Assembly (NCBI RefSeq): GCF_028401955.1
Contig: NZ_JAQOTJ010000004.1
Coordinates: 248,001-312,000, forward strand
From: Bacillus sp. BP-3
Lineage (GTDB): Bacteria; Bacillota; Bacilli; Bacillales; Bacillaceae_G
Reading direction: 5' to 3'
Length of the DNA: 64,000 bases
Shown piece by piece: positions 30,371-41,025 of this stretch; position 1 is the first letter of the stretch; each line of letters begins with the position of its first letter. Both the position numbers and the translations under genes were made by a program. Below the pieces are notes generated by a model. That model saw nothing but the letters and a program-made list of their open reading frames with translations. It ran no database searches and was not told where the DNA came from.

Positions 30371-30422
30371 TGTTACATAGAAAAGTATAGTATCTATGCC
30401 TCTATTTGTCGAAAAGAAAGCT

Positions 30423-30635
30423 TTACTTATGGTTGTTATCTTCACTTGGTTCGTAGTTTAATAATTGTGCATTAATTTCTTCTAATGCTTTCCCTACAAA
30501 TTTATGAGATACCGGTTGCTCAACACCACAATCGTCATGCTCTTGCATTTCACGAGCGCGCTTTGCCGCTACTGTTACTAGCGTATATTTAGAATCGATT
30601 TTTTGTAACAATGAATCAATAGATGGGTTTAACAT
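30423..30635 (-). CDS. rpoZ: RNA polymerase omega subunit
   Basis: A 70-residue protein beginning [30 protein letters not shown], the omega signature for folding and assembly of the beta-prime subunit. It follows gmk by 1 nt, the conserved remA-gmk-rpoZ order. Confidence 0.96.
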   Translation of the reverse strand: MLNPSIDSLLQKIDSKYTLVTVAAKRAREMQEHDDCGVEQPVSHKFVGKALEEINAQLLNYEPSEDNNHK

Positions 30636-30636
30636 A

Positions 30637-31531
<895 letters not shown>

Positions 31532-31597
31532 AATTTGCGCCTCCTAGTAAGTCTATCCGATTTCTCTCTCTCGTATAACTTTGTATACATTTGACAG

Positions 31598-32473
31598 CTA
31601 CTCAATATTTTGTACTTGTTCACGAATTTTTTCAAGGTTATTTTTCATTTCAACAACATATTTCGAAATTGTTAAGTCATTTGCTTTTGAACCAATTGTA
31701 TTAATTTCACGATGCATTTCTTGCACGATAAAATCCAATTTCCTTCCAACTGGTTCTTTACTTTGCAGCGCCTCTTGAAATTGTTCTAAATGACTTTGCA
31801 AACGAACTAATTCTTCATGAATATCACAGCGGTCTGCAAACACCGCTATCTCTGTAAGTAATCGTTGTTCTTCTAATTCTTGATTATGTAATTCTTTCAA
31901 TCGGTTTTCTAAGCGCTCACGATATTTTTGAATAACTGACGGTGCATACGGAACAATGGAACGCACACACGTGTAAATCCCTTGTAAACGATGCTCCAAA
32001 TCCTTATGCAGTCGTTCTCCTTCACCATCACGCATCGTTTTCAACATACTAGCAGCGCGGTGAACTGCTTCATACAAATTATGTTCAAACGCTTCATTTA
32101 CATTTTCAACTTCTTCAATTGCTGTCACTTCCGGCATAGCAATAAGCTGCTGTAATGTAATCGAATCCTGTAATTGAAATTTCCCCTTCGCTTCTTCCAT
32201 AATGAGCTTATATTGCTCTAAAAGGGACCAATCCACGCGTAATTTCCGTTCAACGAGTCCTTCCCCTTCAACAATAATCGATACTTCAATACGTCCGCGG
32301 CCCACTTGTTCTGCAATTAATTTGCGGATTTTATCCTCGAACACCATCATTTGCTTTGGAAGACGAATATTCATCTCTAAAAAACGATGGTTGACCGACT
32401 TCATTTCTACTGTAATTTGAAACGCATCACTTTCTACTTTTGCGCGTCCAAAACCTGTCATACTCGAAATCAT
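31598..32473 (-). CDS. yloC: YicC/YloC family endoribonuclease
   Basis: A 291-residue protein starting MISSMTGFGRA and ending with FIVQEMHREINTIGSKANDLTIS, the two hallmarks of the YicC family. Members are metal-dependent single-strand endoribonucleases that act on small RNAs. It heads the yloC-remA-gmk-rpoZ cluster, with 66 nt before remA. Confidence 0.92.
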   Translation of the reverse strand: MISSMTGFGRAKVESDAFQITVEMKSVNHRFLEMNIRLPKQMMVFEDKIRKLIAEQVGRGRIEVSIIVEGEGLVERKLRVDWSLLEQYKLIMEEAKGKFQLQDSITLQQLIAMPEVTAIEEVENVNEAFEHNLYEAVHRAASMLKTMRDGEGERLHKDLEHRLQGIYTCVRSIVPYAPSVIQKYRERLENRLKELHNQELEEQRLLTEIAVFADRCDIHEELVRLQSHLEQFQEALQSKEPVGRKLDFIVQEMHREINTIGSKANDLTISKYVVEMKNNLEKIREQVQNIE

Positions 32474-32506
32474 TTTATCACATCCAAGCCATGATCTTAC
32501 TCAATG

Positions 32507-32542
32507 AAAAAGGTAATAGAGACTCTACTCTACTACCTTTTC
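32507..32542 (-). terminator. Terminator after the P-type ATPase
   Basis: Minus-strand stem AAAAGGTAGTAGAG / CTCTATTACCTTTT (one G-U) with T residues at its 3' end, 28 nt after the ATPase stop. It separates the ATPase from yloC. Confidence 0.8.
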
Positions 32543-32570
32543 AGATTATAGCACACTTTTATGTCATTTA

Positions 32571-35291
32571 CTATTTCAAGTTTATCCCTCTTTTATATAC
32601 AATTGTTTTCTTCTTTTCGGACTTCCCAGTTAGTAAAGACCCTACTAATAAAAATGTTGGAATAGAAGAAAGCCCAACAATTAAGAGCCAATCTCTCGCT
32701 TGAATTGGCATCGTACTAAAAATCGGTTGCAACGGCGGATAATATATCACTACTAGCATGAGTAAAATCGAGATAATAACTGCTCCTACTAAGTATATAT
32801 TTCCAAATGGATTACGGTGAAAGACAGAATGCTCACTACGGCAATCAAACACATGAATAAGCTGAGCTAACACAAGTGTTGCAAAGGCAACTGTTTGCGC
32901 ATACTTTAATTCATTTGGATGTTGATTGTATGCAATGATAAATGCTAAGAGTGTCATCGCACCGATTAAAAAGCCTCGGCTTACAATTTTCCATGCAAGC
33001 CCTCTCGCAAATACCCCTTCTTTTGGATGACGTGGTTTTCTTCGCATCACATCACCCTCTGCAGCATCAAGTCCGAGCGCCATCGCTGGCAAACCATCTG
33101 TTACTAAATTCACCCATAAGATTTGAATGGGTACGAGCGGCAATGGCAATGCTAATATCATTGCAAATAGCATAACTAAAATTTCGCCAACATTAGACGC
33201 TAATAAATAACGAATAAACTTACGAATGTTTTCGTAAATATTTCTTCCTTCTTTAATTGCCGCTTTTATGGTAGCAAAATTGTCATCTAATAACACAAGA
33301 GATGATGCTTCTTTTGCAACATCCGTCCCTGTAACTCCCATCGCCACACCAATATCAGCTGCTTTTATAGCAGGCGCATCATTCACGCCGTCGCCGGTCA
33401 TTGCCACAATATGATCTTTATTTTGCAGCGCCTTCACAATTTTTAATTTATGTTCTGGAGAAACACGTGCAAAAACATAAGTTTCATCTACAATACCTTC
33501 TAACTCTTCAATCGACATGTTTGCAAGTTCGATTCCTTCCACAACGCGGCCACCAGGTGGTAAAATCCCAAGTTGCTCTGCAATTGCCATCGCTGTTACT
33601 TTATGGTCTCCTGTAATCATAATTGTTTTAATTCCCGCCTCTTTACACTCTTGCACTGCTTGTTTTACTTCCGGTCTTGGCGGATCAATCATTCCTTGCA
33701 ATCCAATAAACATTAAATCTTGTTCTGCTTCTCGTTCACTTTGCAATTGCTCTGTTGTTTTTAATGGCTTAAAAGCAATTGCAATTGTACGAAGTGCTTG
33801 ACTTCCTAAATGATGAATTGCCGTTTGCACTTCATTTCGATACAATTCTGTTAATGGCTGCTGTTTATTTCCCCATAAAATGGTTTGGCTCATTTGTAAT
33901 AAAACGTCAGGCGCTCCCTTTGTTACTACAAATCTTTTTCCTGCCTTATCACGAACAATGACACTCATCATTTTCCGCGTTGAATCAAACGGAAACTCGT
34001 GAATAACCTCAAATTGATCCTTTATCCCTTCTCTTGAAATACCAGCCTTCATCGCTGCTACAACGAGTGCACCTTCTGTCGGATCACCATCTAATACATA
34101 TGATTTTTTCTTTCTCACAATATTTGCGTTGTTACATAGGCACCCAAATGTAAGTAGCTGATATAAAGAGCGAGCCGCTGTCGGATTTATTTTCTTATCA
34201 CTTTTCATAAATTCGCCTTTTGGTTCATAGCCTTGCCCCGTTACATTCCACGTTTCGCCACTCGACCATACATGTGTGACCATCATTTTATTTTGCGTCA
34301 TTGTCCCTGTTTTGTCTGAACAAATAACAGATGCGCACCCTAATGTTTCAACTGCAGGCAGCTTTCTTACAATTGCTTTTTTCTTAATCATCCGTTGAAC
34401 ACCAAGTGAGAGTGCTACTGTCACAATGGCTGGCAATCCTTCAGGAATCGCAGCAACAGCAAGTGAAACACCTGCTAAAAACATATGATATGTTTCATTC
34501 CCTTGATAAACACCAACCAATACAACGAGCGCCGTTAAAATTAATGCAACAATAATTAAAATTTTTCCAAGCTGCTCAAGTCTTCTCTGCAGCGGTGTTT
34601 CATTTTGCTGTGCATTTTGCAGCATATTTGCAATTTGTCCCATTGCTGTATTCATTCCTGTTCCAATAACAACTCCAATACCGGATCCTCTCGTAATCAT
34701 CGTTCCCATGAATGCCATATTTGTTTGGTCACCAATTGAAACATCAACACCATGCAGAACATCAATTTTCTTTTGGACCGGCACTGATTCTCCTGTTAAC
34801 GCTGATTCTTCAATATATAGACTTGAAGCTTCAACGAGCCGTATATCTGCACCGATACGATCCCCGCTTGAAAATTTAATAACATCTCCAAGTACAAGGC
34901 CTTTCGAAGGAATTTTCATCCATTTCCCATTCCGAAGTACAGTTACTTGTGGGGCGGCCAGCTCTTTTAATGCTTCCAGTGATTTTTCTGCTTTTCTCTC
35001 TTGAAAAAAACCGAGAATACCATTGATAATAACAATTGCCACAATCGCAATTGCGTCCACATATTCCCCTAAAAAAGCAGAAATAATCGTTGCACCAAAT
35101 AAAACAAGTACCATAAAATCTTTAAATTGCGCCAAGAACACAACAAATGCAGAAGGCCGTTTTGCTTCTTGTAACTCGTTTGGGCCAAGTTTTTTCAGCC
35201 GAATGTCCACTTCTTGCTCCGTTAATCCTGTTTTTACATTTGTATTCGTTCGCTCTTCTACTTCATGTGCACGCAGTTCATACCAATTCAT
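32571..35291 (-). CDS. yloB: P-type calcium-transporting ATPase (YloB family)
   Basis: A 906-residue type IIA cation pump of the SERCA class. The N-terminal cation-ATPase domain is followed by TGES (actuator), the PEGLP motif in transmembrane helix 4 that is typical of Ca2+ pumps, the phosphorylated Asp in CSDKTGTMTQ, and TGDGVNDAPA near the end of the P domain. About ten membrane helices are expected. In B. subtilis YloB contributes to calcium handling during sporulation. It has a strong AGGAGGTAGG site and is divergent from rqcH. Confidence 0.93.
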   Translation of the reverse strand: MNWYELRAHEVEERTNTNVKTGLTEQEVDIRLKKLGPNELQEAKRPSAFVVFLAQFKDFMVLVLFGATIISAFLGEYVDAIAIVAIVIINGILGFFQERKAEKSLEALKELAAPQVTVLRNGKWMKIPSKGLVLGDVIKFSSGDRIGADIRLVEASSLYIEESALTGESVPVQKKIDVLHGVDVSIGDQTNMAFMGTMITRGSGIGVVIGTGMNTAMGQIANMLQNAQQNETPLQRRLEQLGKILIIVALILTALVVLVGVYQGNETYHMFLAGVSLAVAAIPEGLPAIVTVALSLGVQRMIKKKAIVRKLPAVETLGCASVICSDKTGTMTQNKMMVTHVWSSGETWNVTGQGYEPKGEFMKSDKKINPTAARSLYQLLTFGCLCNNANIVRKKKSYVLDGDPTEGALVVAAMKAGISREGIKDQFEVIHEFPFDSTRKMMSVIVRDKAGKRFVVTKGAPDVLLQMSQTILWGNKQQPLTELYRNEVQTAIHHLGSQALRTIAIAFKPLKTTEQLQSEREAEQDLMFIGLQGMIDPPRPEVKQAVQECKEAGIKTIMITGDHKVTAMAIAEQLGILPPGGRVVEGIELANMSIEELEGIVDETYVFARVSPEHKLKIVKALQNKDHIVAMTGDGVNDAPAIKAADIGVAMGVTGTDVAKEASSLVLLDDNFATIKAAIKEGRNIYENIRKFIRYLLASNVGEILVMLFAMILALPLPLVPIQILWVNLVTDGLPAMALGLDAAEGDVMRRKPRHPKEGVFARGLAWKIVSRGFLIGAMTLLAFIIAYNQHPNELKYAQTVAFATLVLAQLIHVFDCRSEHSVFHRNPFGNIYLVGAVIISILLMLVVIYYPPLQPIFSTMPIQARDWLLIVGLSSIPTFLLVGSLLTGKSEKKKTIVYKRGINLK

Positions 35292-35359
35292 CTCGCCACC
35301 TACCTCCTGATTGCAGACATGCTCTAATGAAAGCTTATTCAGCCTCGTCCGAAAAAATG

Positions 35360-35366
35360 CTATAAT
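35360..35366 (+). promoter_or_regulatory. Extended -10 promoter for rqcH
   Basis: TGC-TATAAT (the hexamer at 35361-35366) gives an extended -10 element 30 nt before the start codon. The -35 region (TTCAGC at 35338-35343) is weak. Confidence 0.6.
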
Positions 35367-35395
35367 TAACTTTTAGTGAGAAAGGAGTGTTCAAC

Positions 35396-37105
35396 GTGGC
35401 ATTCGATGGATTATTTACAAGAGCAATCACACATGAAATTGCAAACTCTCTTCAAACAGGAAGAATTTCAAAAATATATCAACCATCAAAATATGAAATT
35501 TTATTACATATTCGGGCAAACGGAAAAAATCAAAAATTACTTCTTTCCGCTCACCCAACATATGCACGGATGCATCTAACGGCACAAAATTATGACTCCC
35601 CGGCATTACCGCCAATGTTTTGTATGCTTCTTCGCAAACATTTAGAAGGTGGATTCATTGAAAAGATTGAACAAATTGATTTAGAACGAATGGTTCAAAT
35701 TAAAATTCGTAGCCGCAATGAAATTGGTGATGAATCATTCAAAACATTAATCATTGAAATCATGGGACGTCATAGCAATATCATTTTGGTAGACTCCAAA
35801 ACAAATATAATTTTGGACAGCTTAAAACACGTTTCTTTAGCGGTAAACCGGCACCGCACTGTATATGCCGGGTCTGAATATATTGCACCGCCAACACAAC
35901 AGAAAATCAATCCCTTGCAAATTGAAACGCAAGAAGAATTTATCAGGCCGCTCGACTTTTTATCAGGAAATATGGATAAACAACTCGTAGGAGCTTTTAC
36001 AGGAATCTCTCCATTATTTGCAAAAGAAGTAGTTGCAAAGGCTGGCATGGTGAATGAGCATGCATTATCTGAAGCATTTTTCACATTGCAAAAACCGCTC
36101 TTACAACATCAGTATACGCCTTCGATGATTGTAGCAAATGGGAAAGAATTCTTTTATTTATTCCCACTTTCACACTTAAAAGGTGAAGAAAAGACATTCT
36201 CATCTATAAGTGAATTACTAGATCGATTCTTCTTTGGAAAAGCGGAGCGTGACCGTGTAAAGCAACAGGCCCATGATTTAGAACGGTTTATGCAAAATGA
36301 AAAAGCGAAAAATGTAAAGAAAGTAATTAAATTACAAAAAACGTTAGAAGACGCGGGCAAAGCAGATAAATATCAACTATTTGGTGAATTGCTTACAGCT
36401 AATATGTACGCCATGAAAAAAGGCGACAAAGAAATTGAAGTTATCAATTACTATGATGAATATAGCGGCACTGTAAAAATTACTTTAGATCCGCTACGCA
36501 CACCATCAGAAAATGCACAGCGTTATTTCCAAAAATATCAAAAAGCAAAAAATTCTATCGCAATCGTTGAAGAACAAATCGAAAAAACAAACGAAGAAAT
36601 CTTTTACTTTGACAGTTTGCTCCAACAAATGGAAGCTGCTTCTTCTAAAGATATTGAAGAAATTCGCGAAGAACTAGCTGAAGAAGGATATATGCGAAAT
36701 CGCAAGGCAAAAAATGTAAAGAAGAAACCTACGAAACCTATATTAGACAAATATATCGCAAGTGACGGAACAGAGATTTTAGTCGGGAAAAATAACAAAC
36801 AAAATGATTATTTAACAAATAAACTTGCACGCCGGGATGAAATTTGGCTTCATACGAAAGACATTCCAGGATCACACGTAGTCATTCGTTCATTAGAGCC
36901 AAGCGAAGAGACATTAATTGAAGCAGCAAAGCTTGCTGCCTACTTTAGTAAAGCAAAAGAATCGAGTTCAGTTCCAGTCGATTATACAAAAATTCGTCAT
37001 GTGAAAAAGCCGAGCGGAGCAAAGCTTGGATTTGTGACATACGATAATCAGCAAACAATATATGTAACACCGGATACAGACACAGTGATGAAATTAAAAG
37101 CTTAA
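35396..37105 (+). CDS. rqcH: Ribosome quality-control protein RqcH (YloA, NFACT family)
   Basis: A 569-residue protein that binds stalled 50S-peptidyl-tRNA complexes and recruits tRNA-Ala to add C-terminal alanine tails for degradation. The NFACT-N domain (about 1-180) is followed by helix-hairpin-helix and coiled-coil parts (about 280-430). The C-terminal NFACT-R domain has [19 protein letters not shown] choose the GTG at 35396, 9 nt after AAAGGAG; the GTG at 35387 lies inside that ribosome binding site. The family was earlier called fibronectin-binding protein (FbpA). Confidence 0.95.
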   Translation: MAFDGLFTRAITHEIANSLQTGRISKIYQPSKYEILLHIRANGKNQKLLLSAHPTYARMHLTAQNYDSPALPPMFCMLLRKHLEGGFIEKIEQIDLERMVQIKIRSRNEIGDESFKTLIIEIMGRHSNIILVDSKTNIILDSLKHVSLAVNRHRTVYAGSEYIAPPTQQKINPLQIETQEEFIRPLDFLSGNMDKQLVGAFTGISPLFAKEVVAKAGMVNEHALSEAFFTLQKPLLQHQYTPSMIVANGKEFFYLFPLSHLKGEEKTFSSISELLDRFFFGKAERDRVKQQAHDLERFMQNEKAKNVKKVIKLQKTLEDAGKADKYQLFGELLTANMYAMKKGDKEIEVINYYDEYSGTVKITLDPLRTPSENAQRYFQKYQKAKNSIAIVEEQIEKTNEEIFYFDSLLQQMEAASSKDIEEIREELAEEGYMRNRKAKNVKKKPTKPILDKYIASDGTEILVGKNNKQNDYLTNKLARRDEIWLHTKDIPGSHVVIRSLEPSEETLIEAAKLAAYFSKAKESSSVPVDYTKIRHVKKPSGAKLGFVTYDNQQTIYVTPDTDTVMKLKA

Positions 37106-37151
37106 AGGAAAGAGATGATTACAATCGGGTAATCATCTCTTTCCTTTTTTA
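37106..37151 (+). terminator. Terminator after rqcH
   Basis: GGAAAGAGATGATTAC / GTAATCATCTCTTTCC with a short loop and six T residues, directly after the rqcH stop. The A-rich left flank means it could also stop minus-strand transcription. Confidence 0.9.
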
Positions 37152-37164
37152 CACAATCATTTTT

Positions 37165-37217
37165 CTGTCAAATAATATAGACACAAATTCATCTCGTGTG
37201 TCTATATTATTTGACAG
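37165..37217. promoter_or_regulatory. Perfect 21-bp inverted repeat holding two TGTC-N10-GACA boxes
   Basis: CTGTCAAATAATATAGACACA (37165-37185) is repeated exactly in inverse at 37197-37217 with an 11-nt centre. Each arm contains an 18-bp box with inverted ends, TGTC-N10-GACA, at 37166-37183 and 37199-37216. The box centres are 33 bp apart, about three helical turns. There is no T-run, so it is not a standard terminator. It lies about 85-135 bp upstream of a sigma-54-like promoter. Confidence 0.6.
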
Positions 37218-37298
37218 GGATATAACGAAACTCTTTTCACAGCAGATCTTTACTCCCAATCCATGCTGAATAAACAATTTTTCTCCTTATGCAAAATG

Positions 37299-37315
37299 TT
37301 GGCATTATTCTTGCT
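37299..37315 (+). promoter_or_regulatory. Sigma-54 (SigL) type -24/-12 promoter
   Basis: TTGGCAT-TATTC-TTGCT places the GG (37301-37302) and the GC (37313-37314) exactly 10 nt apart, as required for sigma-54. The expected start would be near 37326, just before the GGGAGG ribosome binding site of the M24 peptidase. The -24 element has T where the consensus has C at its sixth base. Confidence 0.55.
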
Positions 37316-37347
37316 TTAGAATAAGGAGATGAAAGGGAGGAATTAAA

Positions 37348-38415
37348 ATGAATTCAAGAATAAAAAAAATTCAAGAACAGCTACATCAATTTGGAATAGA
37401 CGGATTACTTATTACAAAAAAAGAAAACCGTAGGTACGCTACTGGATTTACAGGTACTGCTGGAGTTGTCTTAATCTCTCCTACAAATGCCGTATTTATT
37501 ACAGATTTCCGTTATACAGATCAAGCGAAAGCACAAATACACGAAGCAGAAATTATGATGCATAAAGGAAACATCGAACAAGAAATTGCAGCCCAAGTAG
37601 ACAGATTACAAATTAAAAAACTAGGCATAGAAGAAAATAATATGACGCTGAAACAATACACAGCGTTAAAAAAATATACAAATATCGAATTGGTTCATGT
37701 AAATGAAATAATTGAGACAATTCGTACTATAAAAGAAGACTTCGAAATCGAAATGATTAGGATTGCCGCTCGCATCGCAGATGATGCTTTTGAGCATATT
37801 ACAACTTTCCTAAAACCTGGCGTATCCGAACGCGATGTAAGAGATGAATTAGAATTTTTCATGCGAAAACAAGGTGCTTCCTCTTCATCATTTGACATTA
37901 TCATAGCGTCCGGTACTCGCTCTTCTCTTCCACACGGAGTAGCCACAAGTAAAATCATTGAAGACGGGGACATTGTTACATTAGATTTTGGTGCACTTTA
38001 TAACGGGTATTGCTCTGATTTAACACGTACTGTTGCAATCGGTAGCTGTTCCGAAGAATTCGTAAAAATATACAACATAATACTTGAAGCTTTAAAACGA
38101 GGCACCGAAGCAATTCGTCCAGGTGAATCAGCAAAAACAATCGATGACATTACAAGAAATTACATTACTGAGCATGGATACGATGAATATTTCGGTCATT
38201 CGACAGGCCATGGACTAGGGTTAGAACTTCATGAACCTCTTCGATTATCAAAAGACAGTACAGACACACTGAAAGAAGGAATGGTTGTCACTGTAGAGCC
38301 AGGTATTTATATCCCAAATTGGGGCGGCTGCAGAATTGAAGATGATATTGTCGTGACAAAAACTGGGCATGAAGTAATTACACATGCGAATAGAGAACTT
38401 ATTGTTTTAGGATAG
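37348..38415 (+). CDS. M24 family aminopeptidase P-like Xaa-Pro peptidase
   Basis: A 355-residue creatinase/prolidase-fold enzyme expected to cleave Xaa-Pro dipeptides or N-terminal residues before proline. The N-terminal creatinase domain spans about residues 1-125. The metal ligands are visible: the two Asp in DFGALYNGYCSDLTRT, His in GHSTGHGLGLELHE, and Glu in VEPGIYIPNWGGCRIEDDI. AAAGGGAGG precedes the ATG. It is a single-gene unit; its possible sigma-54 promoter suggests a role in amino-acid or peptide catabolism. YqhT/PepQ-type paralogues are common in Bacillus, so no symbol is given. Confidence 0.9.
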   Translation: MNSRIKKIQEQLHQFGIDGLLITKKENRRYATGFTGTAGVVLISPTNAVFITDFRYTDQAKAQIHEAEIMMHKGNIEQEIAAQVDRLQIKKLGIEENNMTLKQYTALKKYTNIELVHVNEIIETIRTIKEDFEIEMIRIAARIADDAFEHITTFLKPGVSERDVRDELEFFMRKQGASSSSFDIIIASGTRSSLPHGVATSKIIEDGDIVTLDFGALYNGYCSDLTRTVAIGSCSEEFVKIYNIILEALKRGTEAIRPGESAKTIDDITRNYITEHGYDEYFGHSTGHGLGLELHEPLRLSKDSTDTLKEGMVVTVEPGIYIPNWGGCRIEDDIVVTKTGHEVITHANRELIVLG

Positions 38416-38540
38416 AATAGAACATTGAACAATATTACCGCTCTATCCCACTGTCTATTGGATGTGCTCTTATAAACCTTTTTTCATGACTTTGAGATGA
38501 TGGAGTTTTGCATATAATAAACACTAGAGGAAATAGTTGA

Positions 38541-38584
38541 AAAAACAAGAGACTTCTTTCAACATGAAGAAGCCTCTTGTTTTC
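38541..38584. terminator. Bidirectional terminator between M24 peptidase and DinB genes
   Basis: ACAAGAG.CTTCTT / AAGAAG.CTCTTGT with one mismatch, flanked by an A-run on the left and a T-run on the right. It serves the two convergent genes. Confidence 0.8.
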
Positions 38585-38647
38585 ATTCTACGCTAACAAT
38601 CATAATCCATTTCCTTTAACTATAACTTAATATGAGAAGTTATTTTA

Positions 38648-39160
38648 TTAAACTGGATAACCTCCACCAAGTGGAGGCCATGCCTCAAATAAACGACGAA
38701 GCAATACAATCTCTCCTAAATGATAACTATTATGTGAAGCAATATTACGTAACGTATCGGCTCGCGTTACATCTGGATACTGTGCTAAAGGCTCATCAAG
38801 ATTTGTAGTTTGAGCAATTGTACAAGCAATATCAATTCCCGCTAGAAATCCTTTTATAATCTCCGCCCATTCTTCTTGATTTTCCGCCATATTTTCAACT
38901 GGCCAACTCTCTTTTATGTCCGCTGGCAGTTGTAATTTTTCTCCATGTAAACCACGTAAAAGGAAATCTTGCCAATATTTCATATGCATTACAAGTTGGT
39001 AGATGGAATACGGAATGTTTTCTACTTGTTTTCCTGATAGTTCCCAATCTATATCTGTAATTGCATCTTTAATTGGAATATGTCCGCGTTCTCCTAGTAA
39101 TGATTTCATTAACGTTCTAGCAAATGATTCATTTATCAAATGATTGCTTTCTGTATGCAC
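38648..39160 (-). CDS. DinB-like four-helix metal-binding protein
   Basis: A 170-residue DinB/YfiT superfamily protein. The expected metal-binding histidines occur in QLVMHMKYW and HNSYHLGE. Members are putative metal-dependent transferases that often use bacillithiol, but the substrate of this one is unknown. It follows the aldo/keto reductase by 50 nt on the same strand and may be co-transcribed with it. Confidence 0.8.
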   Translation of the reverse strand: MHTESNHLINESFARTLMKSLLGERGHIPIKDAITDIDWELSGKQVENIPYSIYQLVMHMKYWQDFLLRGLHGEKLQLPADIKESWPVENMAENQEEWAEIIKGFLAGIDIACTIAQTTNLDEPLAQYPDVTRADTLRNIASHNSYHLGEIVLLRRLFEAWPPLGGGYPV

Positions 39161-39210
39161 ATAATCCCATCCTTTACCTTTTCAATTGATTTTTTATATG
39201 ATTATTAATC

Positions 39211-40179
39211 TTAATATCGATTACCAAACGTATCTCCAATAGGTGCAATCATATTTAAATACGCTAACTCTTTCTTTGTTAAAGTTATTTCAAGAGCTGC
39301 TACGTTTTGCTCCAAATACTTCACTCGCTTTGTACCTGGAATTGGTATGATTCCTTCACCTTGTGCAACGACCCAAGCAAGCGCTAATTGTGCAGCTGTA
39401 CATTCTTTCTCTATCGCAAGCTGTTTAATCCCTTCAACAATTTTCATATTCGAAGTAAATGCTTCTTCTGAAAAACGCGGATTATAGTATCTCCAATCAT
39501 TAGGTGTTAATTGATCACGACTTGTTAAATTTCCCGTTAAAAATCCGCGGCCAAGTGGACTATATGGAACAAATCCAACGCCTAATTCACGACAAATTTG
39601 TAAAATATCTTTCTCTGGATCGCGTGACCAAAGAGAATATTCTGTTTGAACAGCTGAAATTGGATGAATTGCATGAGCTCTTTTTAATTGCTCACCTGTT
39701 ACTTCAGACAGCCCGATATAACGTACTTTTCCTTCTTGCACTAACTCTGCCATTGCACCTACAGTTTCTTCAATTGGTGTATTCGGATCAACGCGATGTA
39801 AATAATATAAGTCGATGTAGTCTGTTCCTAATCTTCTTAAACTTGCTTCGCATGCTTCCTTCACATATTGAGGTGATCCGTTATACCCTAATGCTTTTGT
39901 GGCATTTCGCAGCGCTCCGAACTTCGTTGCAATTTTCACATCATGCCGAAATCCCTGTAACGCTTTCCCTACTAGCTTTTCATTTGTTCCCATTCCATCT
40001 TCATCATATCCATAAATATCCGCTGTATCGAACATTGTTATTCCAAGTTCAAAAGCGCGATGAATTGTTTTTATCGCCTCTATCTCATCTGTTTGACCAT
40101 AAAATTCAGACATTCCCATACAACCTAATCCCATTTCCGCCACTTCTAAACCTTGTAAACCTAGTTTCCTCATTTTCAT
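39211..40179 (-). CDS. Aldo/keto reductase
   Basis: A 322-residue TIM-barrel NAD(P)H oxidoreductase. The catalytic tetrad is visible: Asp and Tyr in [13 protein letters not shown], Lys in ATKFG, and His in YLHRVD. It ends with the IPIPGTKR cofactor segment. The start is the ATG at 40179 (MKMRKLG), 7 nt after AGAAGG; upstream codons give a non-homologous extension. It is divergent from a TetR gene that probably controls it. The natural substrate (often a reactive carbonyl) cannot be told from sequence. Confidence 0.92.
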   Translation of the reverse strand: MKMRKLGLQGLEVAEMGLGCMGMSEFYGQTDEIEAIKTIHRAFELGITMFDTADIYGYDEDGMGTNEKLVGKALQGFRHDVKIATKFGALRNATKALGYNGSPQYVKEACEASLRRLGTDYIDLYYLHRVDPNTPIEETVGAMAELVQEGKVRYIGLSEVTGEQLKRAHAIHPISAVQTEYSLWSRDPEKDILQICRELGVGFVPYSPLGRGFLTGNLTSRDQLTPNDWRYYNPRFSEEAFTSNMKIVEGIKQLAIEKECTAAQLALAWVVAQGEGIIPIPGTKRVKYLEQNVAALEITLTKKELAYLNMIAPIGDTFGNRY

Positions 40180-40214
40180 AAGTACGCCTTCTTTCGAAAA
40201 GATAATGTAACAAG

Positions 40215-40243
40215 AGAATAACATACACCTAAGAATAAGTAAA
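40215..40243 (-). promoter_or_regulatory. Promoter for the aldo/keto reductase
   Basis: Minus-strand TTTACT (40238-40243), a 17-nt spacer and TATTCT (40215-40220), about 35 nt before the start codon. Confidence 0.5.
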
Positions 40244-40276
40244 CTATTTTAACGTTTTTAGTTCAATTAGTTCAAT

Positions 40277-40305
40277 TTGTATAAATTCATAAATTTACTT
40301 ATAAT
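40277..40305 (+). promoter_or_regulatory. TetR gene promoter with palindromic operator in the spacer
   Basis: TTGTAT (40277-40282), a 17-nt spacer and TATAAT (40300-40305). The spacer region holds the palindrome TAAATT-CATA-AATTTA (40282-40297), a likely operator for the TetR protein itself. It lies about 40 bp from the -35 of the divergent reductase promoter, so one dimer could affect both. Confidence 0.6.
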
Positions 40306-40330
40306 AAAGTGAATTGCAAGGAGGGTTGTT

Positions 40331-40996
40331 ATGTTAAATAACAATATTGATAATCAAGTAGAAATGAAAAAGAAGCTCATTTTCAAATTATTACCAGTCG
40401 TAAAAAAACATGGAATAAGCTCATTACGAACAGATGATATTGCCCGTTATATGGATATTAGCAAAGCAACTATGTACAAATATTTCTCATCAAAAGAAGA
40501 AATTATCCAATACATCGTCAAAATTTATGCCGAATATATTACAAGCATTGACCAAATAATTTTTGAAGTGACAGTTCCATTTGGAGAGCGATTTCAAAAA
40601 ACATTTGAACAGTCATTACTCATAGCTTTCTACATATCTGATACCTTTCTATCAGACTTAAAACATAATGCTCCTGTACTATATGAACAAATCATACAAG
40701 CTCAAAACGAACGAAATACTAAATTAAAAAAATTCTATGAGGAACATATAGACACAGAAGTGTTCAACGATATCAATCCAGCACTCATACTGCTCCAAGA
40801 CGATATACTACTGCGAAAGCTTTTTGAACCTACAATCTTAATTCAAAACAATATGACTTTATATCAAGCACTCTTTGATTATTACGTTCTTAAAAAGCAA
40901 CAAATCATTCATCATAAATATAAAGACGAAGTAGACGACTCAAAAATGGAATCTACAATACAATATATCGTTCAAAAGGTCTCTAATTATATATAA
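40331..40996 (+). CDS. TetR/AcrR family transcriptional regulator
   Basis: A 221-residue regulator. The N-terminal helix-turn-helix is typical (TDDIARYMDISKATMYKYFSSKEEIIQYIV, about residues 36-65), and the variable C-terminal domain should bind a ligand. AAGGAGGG precedes the ATG. Its place opposite the aldo/keto reductase and the palindrome in its own promoter suggest autorepression and control of the reductase unit. The ligand is unknown. Confidence 0.9.
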   Translation: MLNNNIDNQVEMKKKLIFKLLPVVKKHGISSLRTDDIARYMDISKATMYKYFSSKEEIIQYIVKIYAEYITSIDQIIFEVTVPFGERFQKTFEQSLLIAFYISDTFLSDLKHNAPVLYEQIIQAQNERNTKLKKFYEEHIDTEVFNDINPALILLQDDILLRKLFEPTILIQNNMTLYQALFDYYVLKKQQIIHHKYKDEVDDSKMESTIQYIVQKVSNYI

Positions 40997-41025
40997 ATAG
41001 AACACCGACTAACACTTGTTCCACC

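Noticed and set aside
37165-37217. Intrinsic terminator of rqcH
   Set aside because: It has no T-run, and a clear terminator already lies at 37106-37151.
39504-40181. Plus-strand ORF of 225 codons opposite the aldo/keto reductase
   Set aside because: It is antisense to a clearly conserved enzyme, has unnatural Leu/His/Phe-rich composition and no ribosome binding site.
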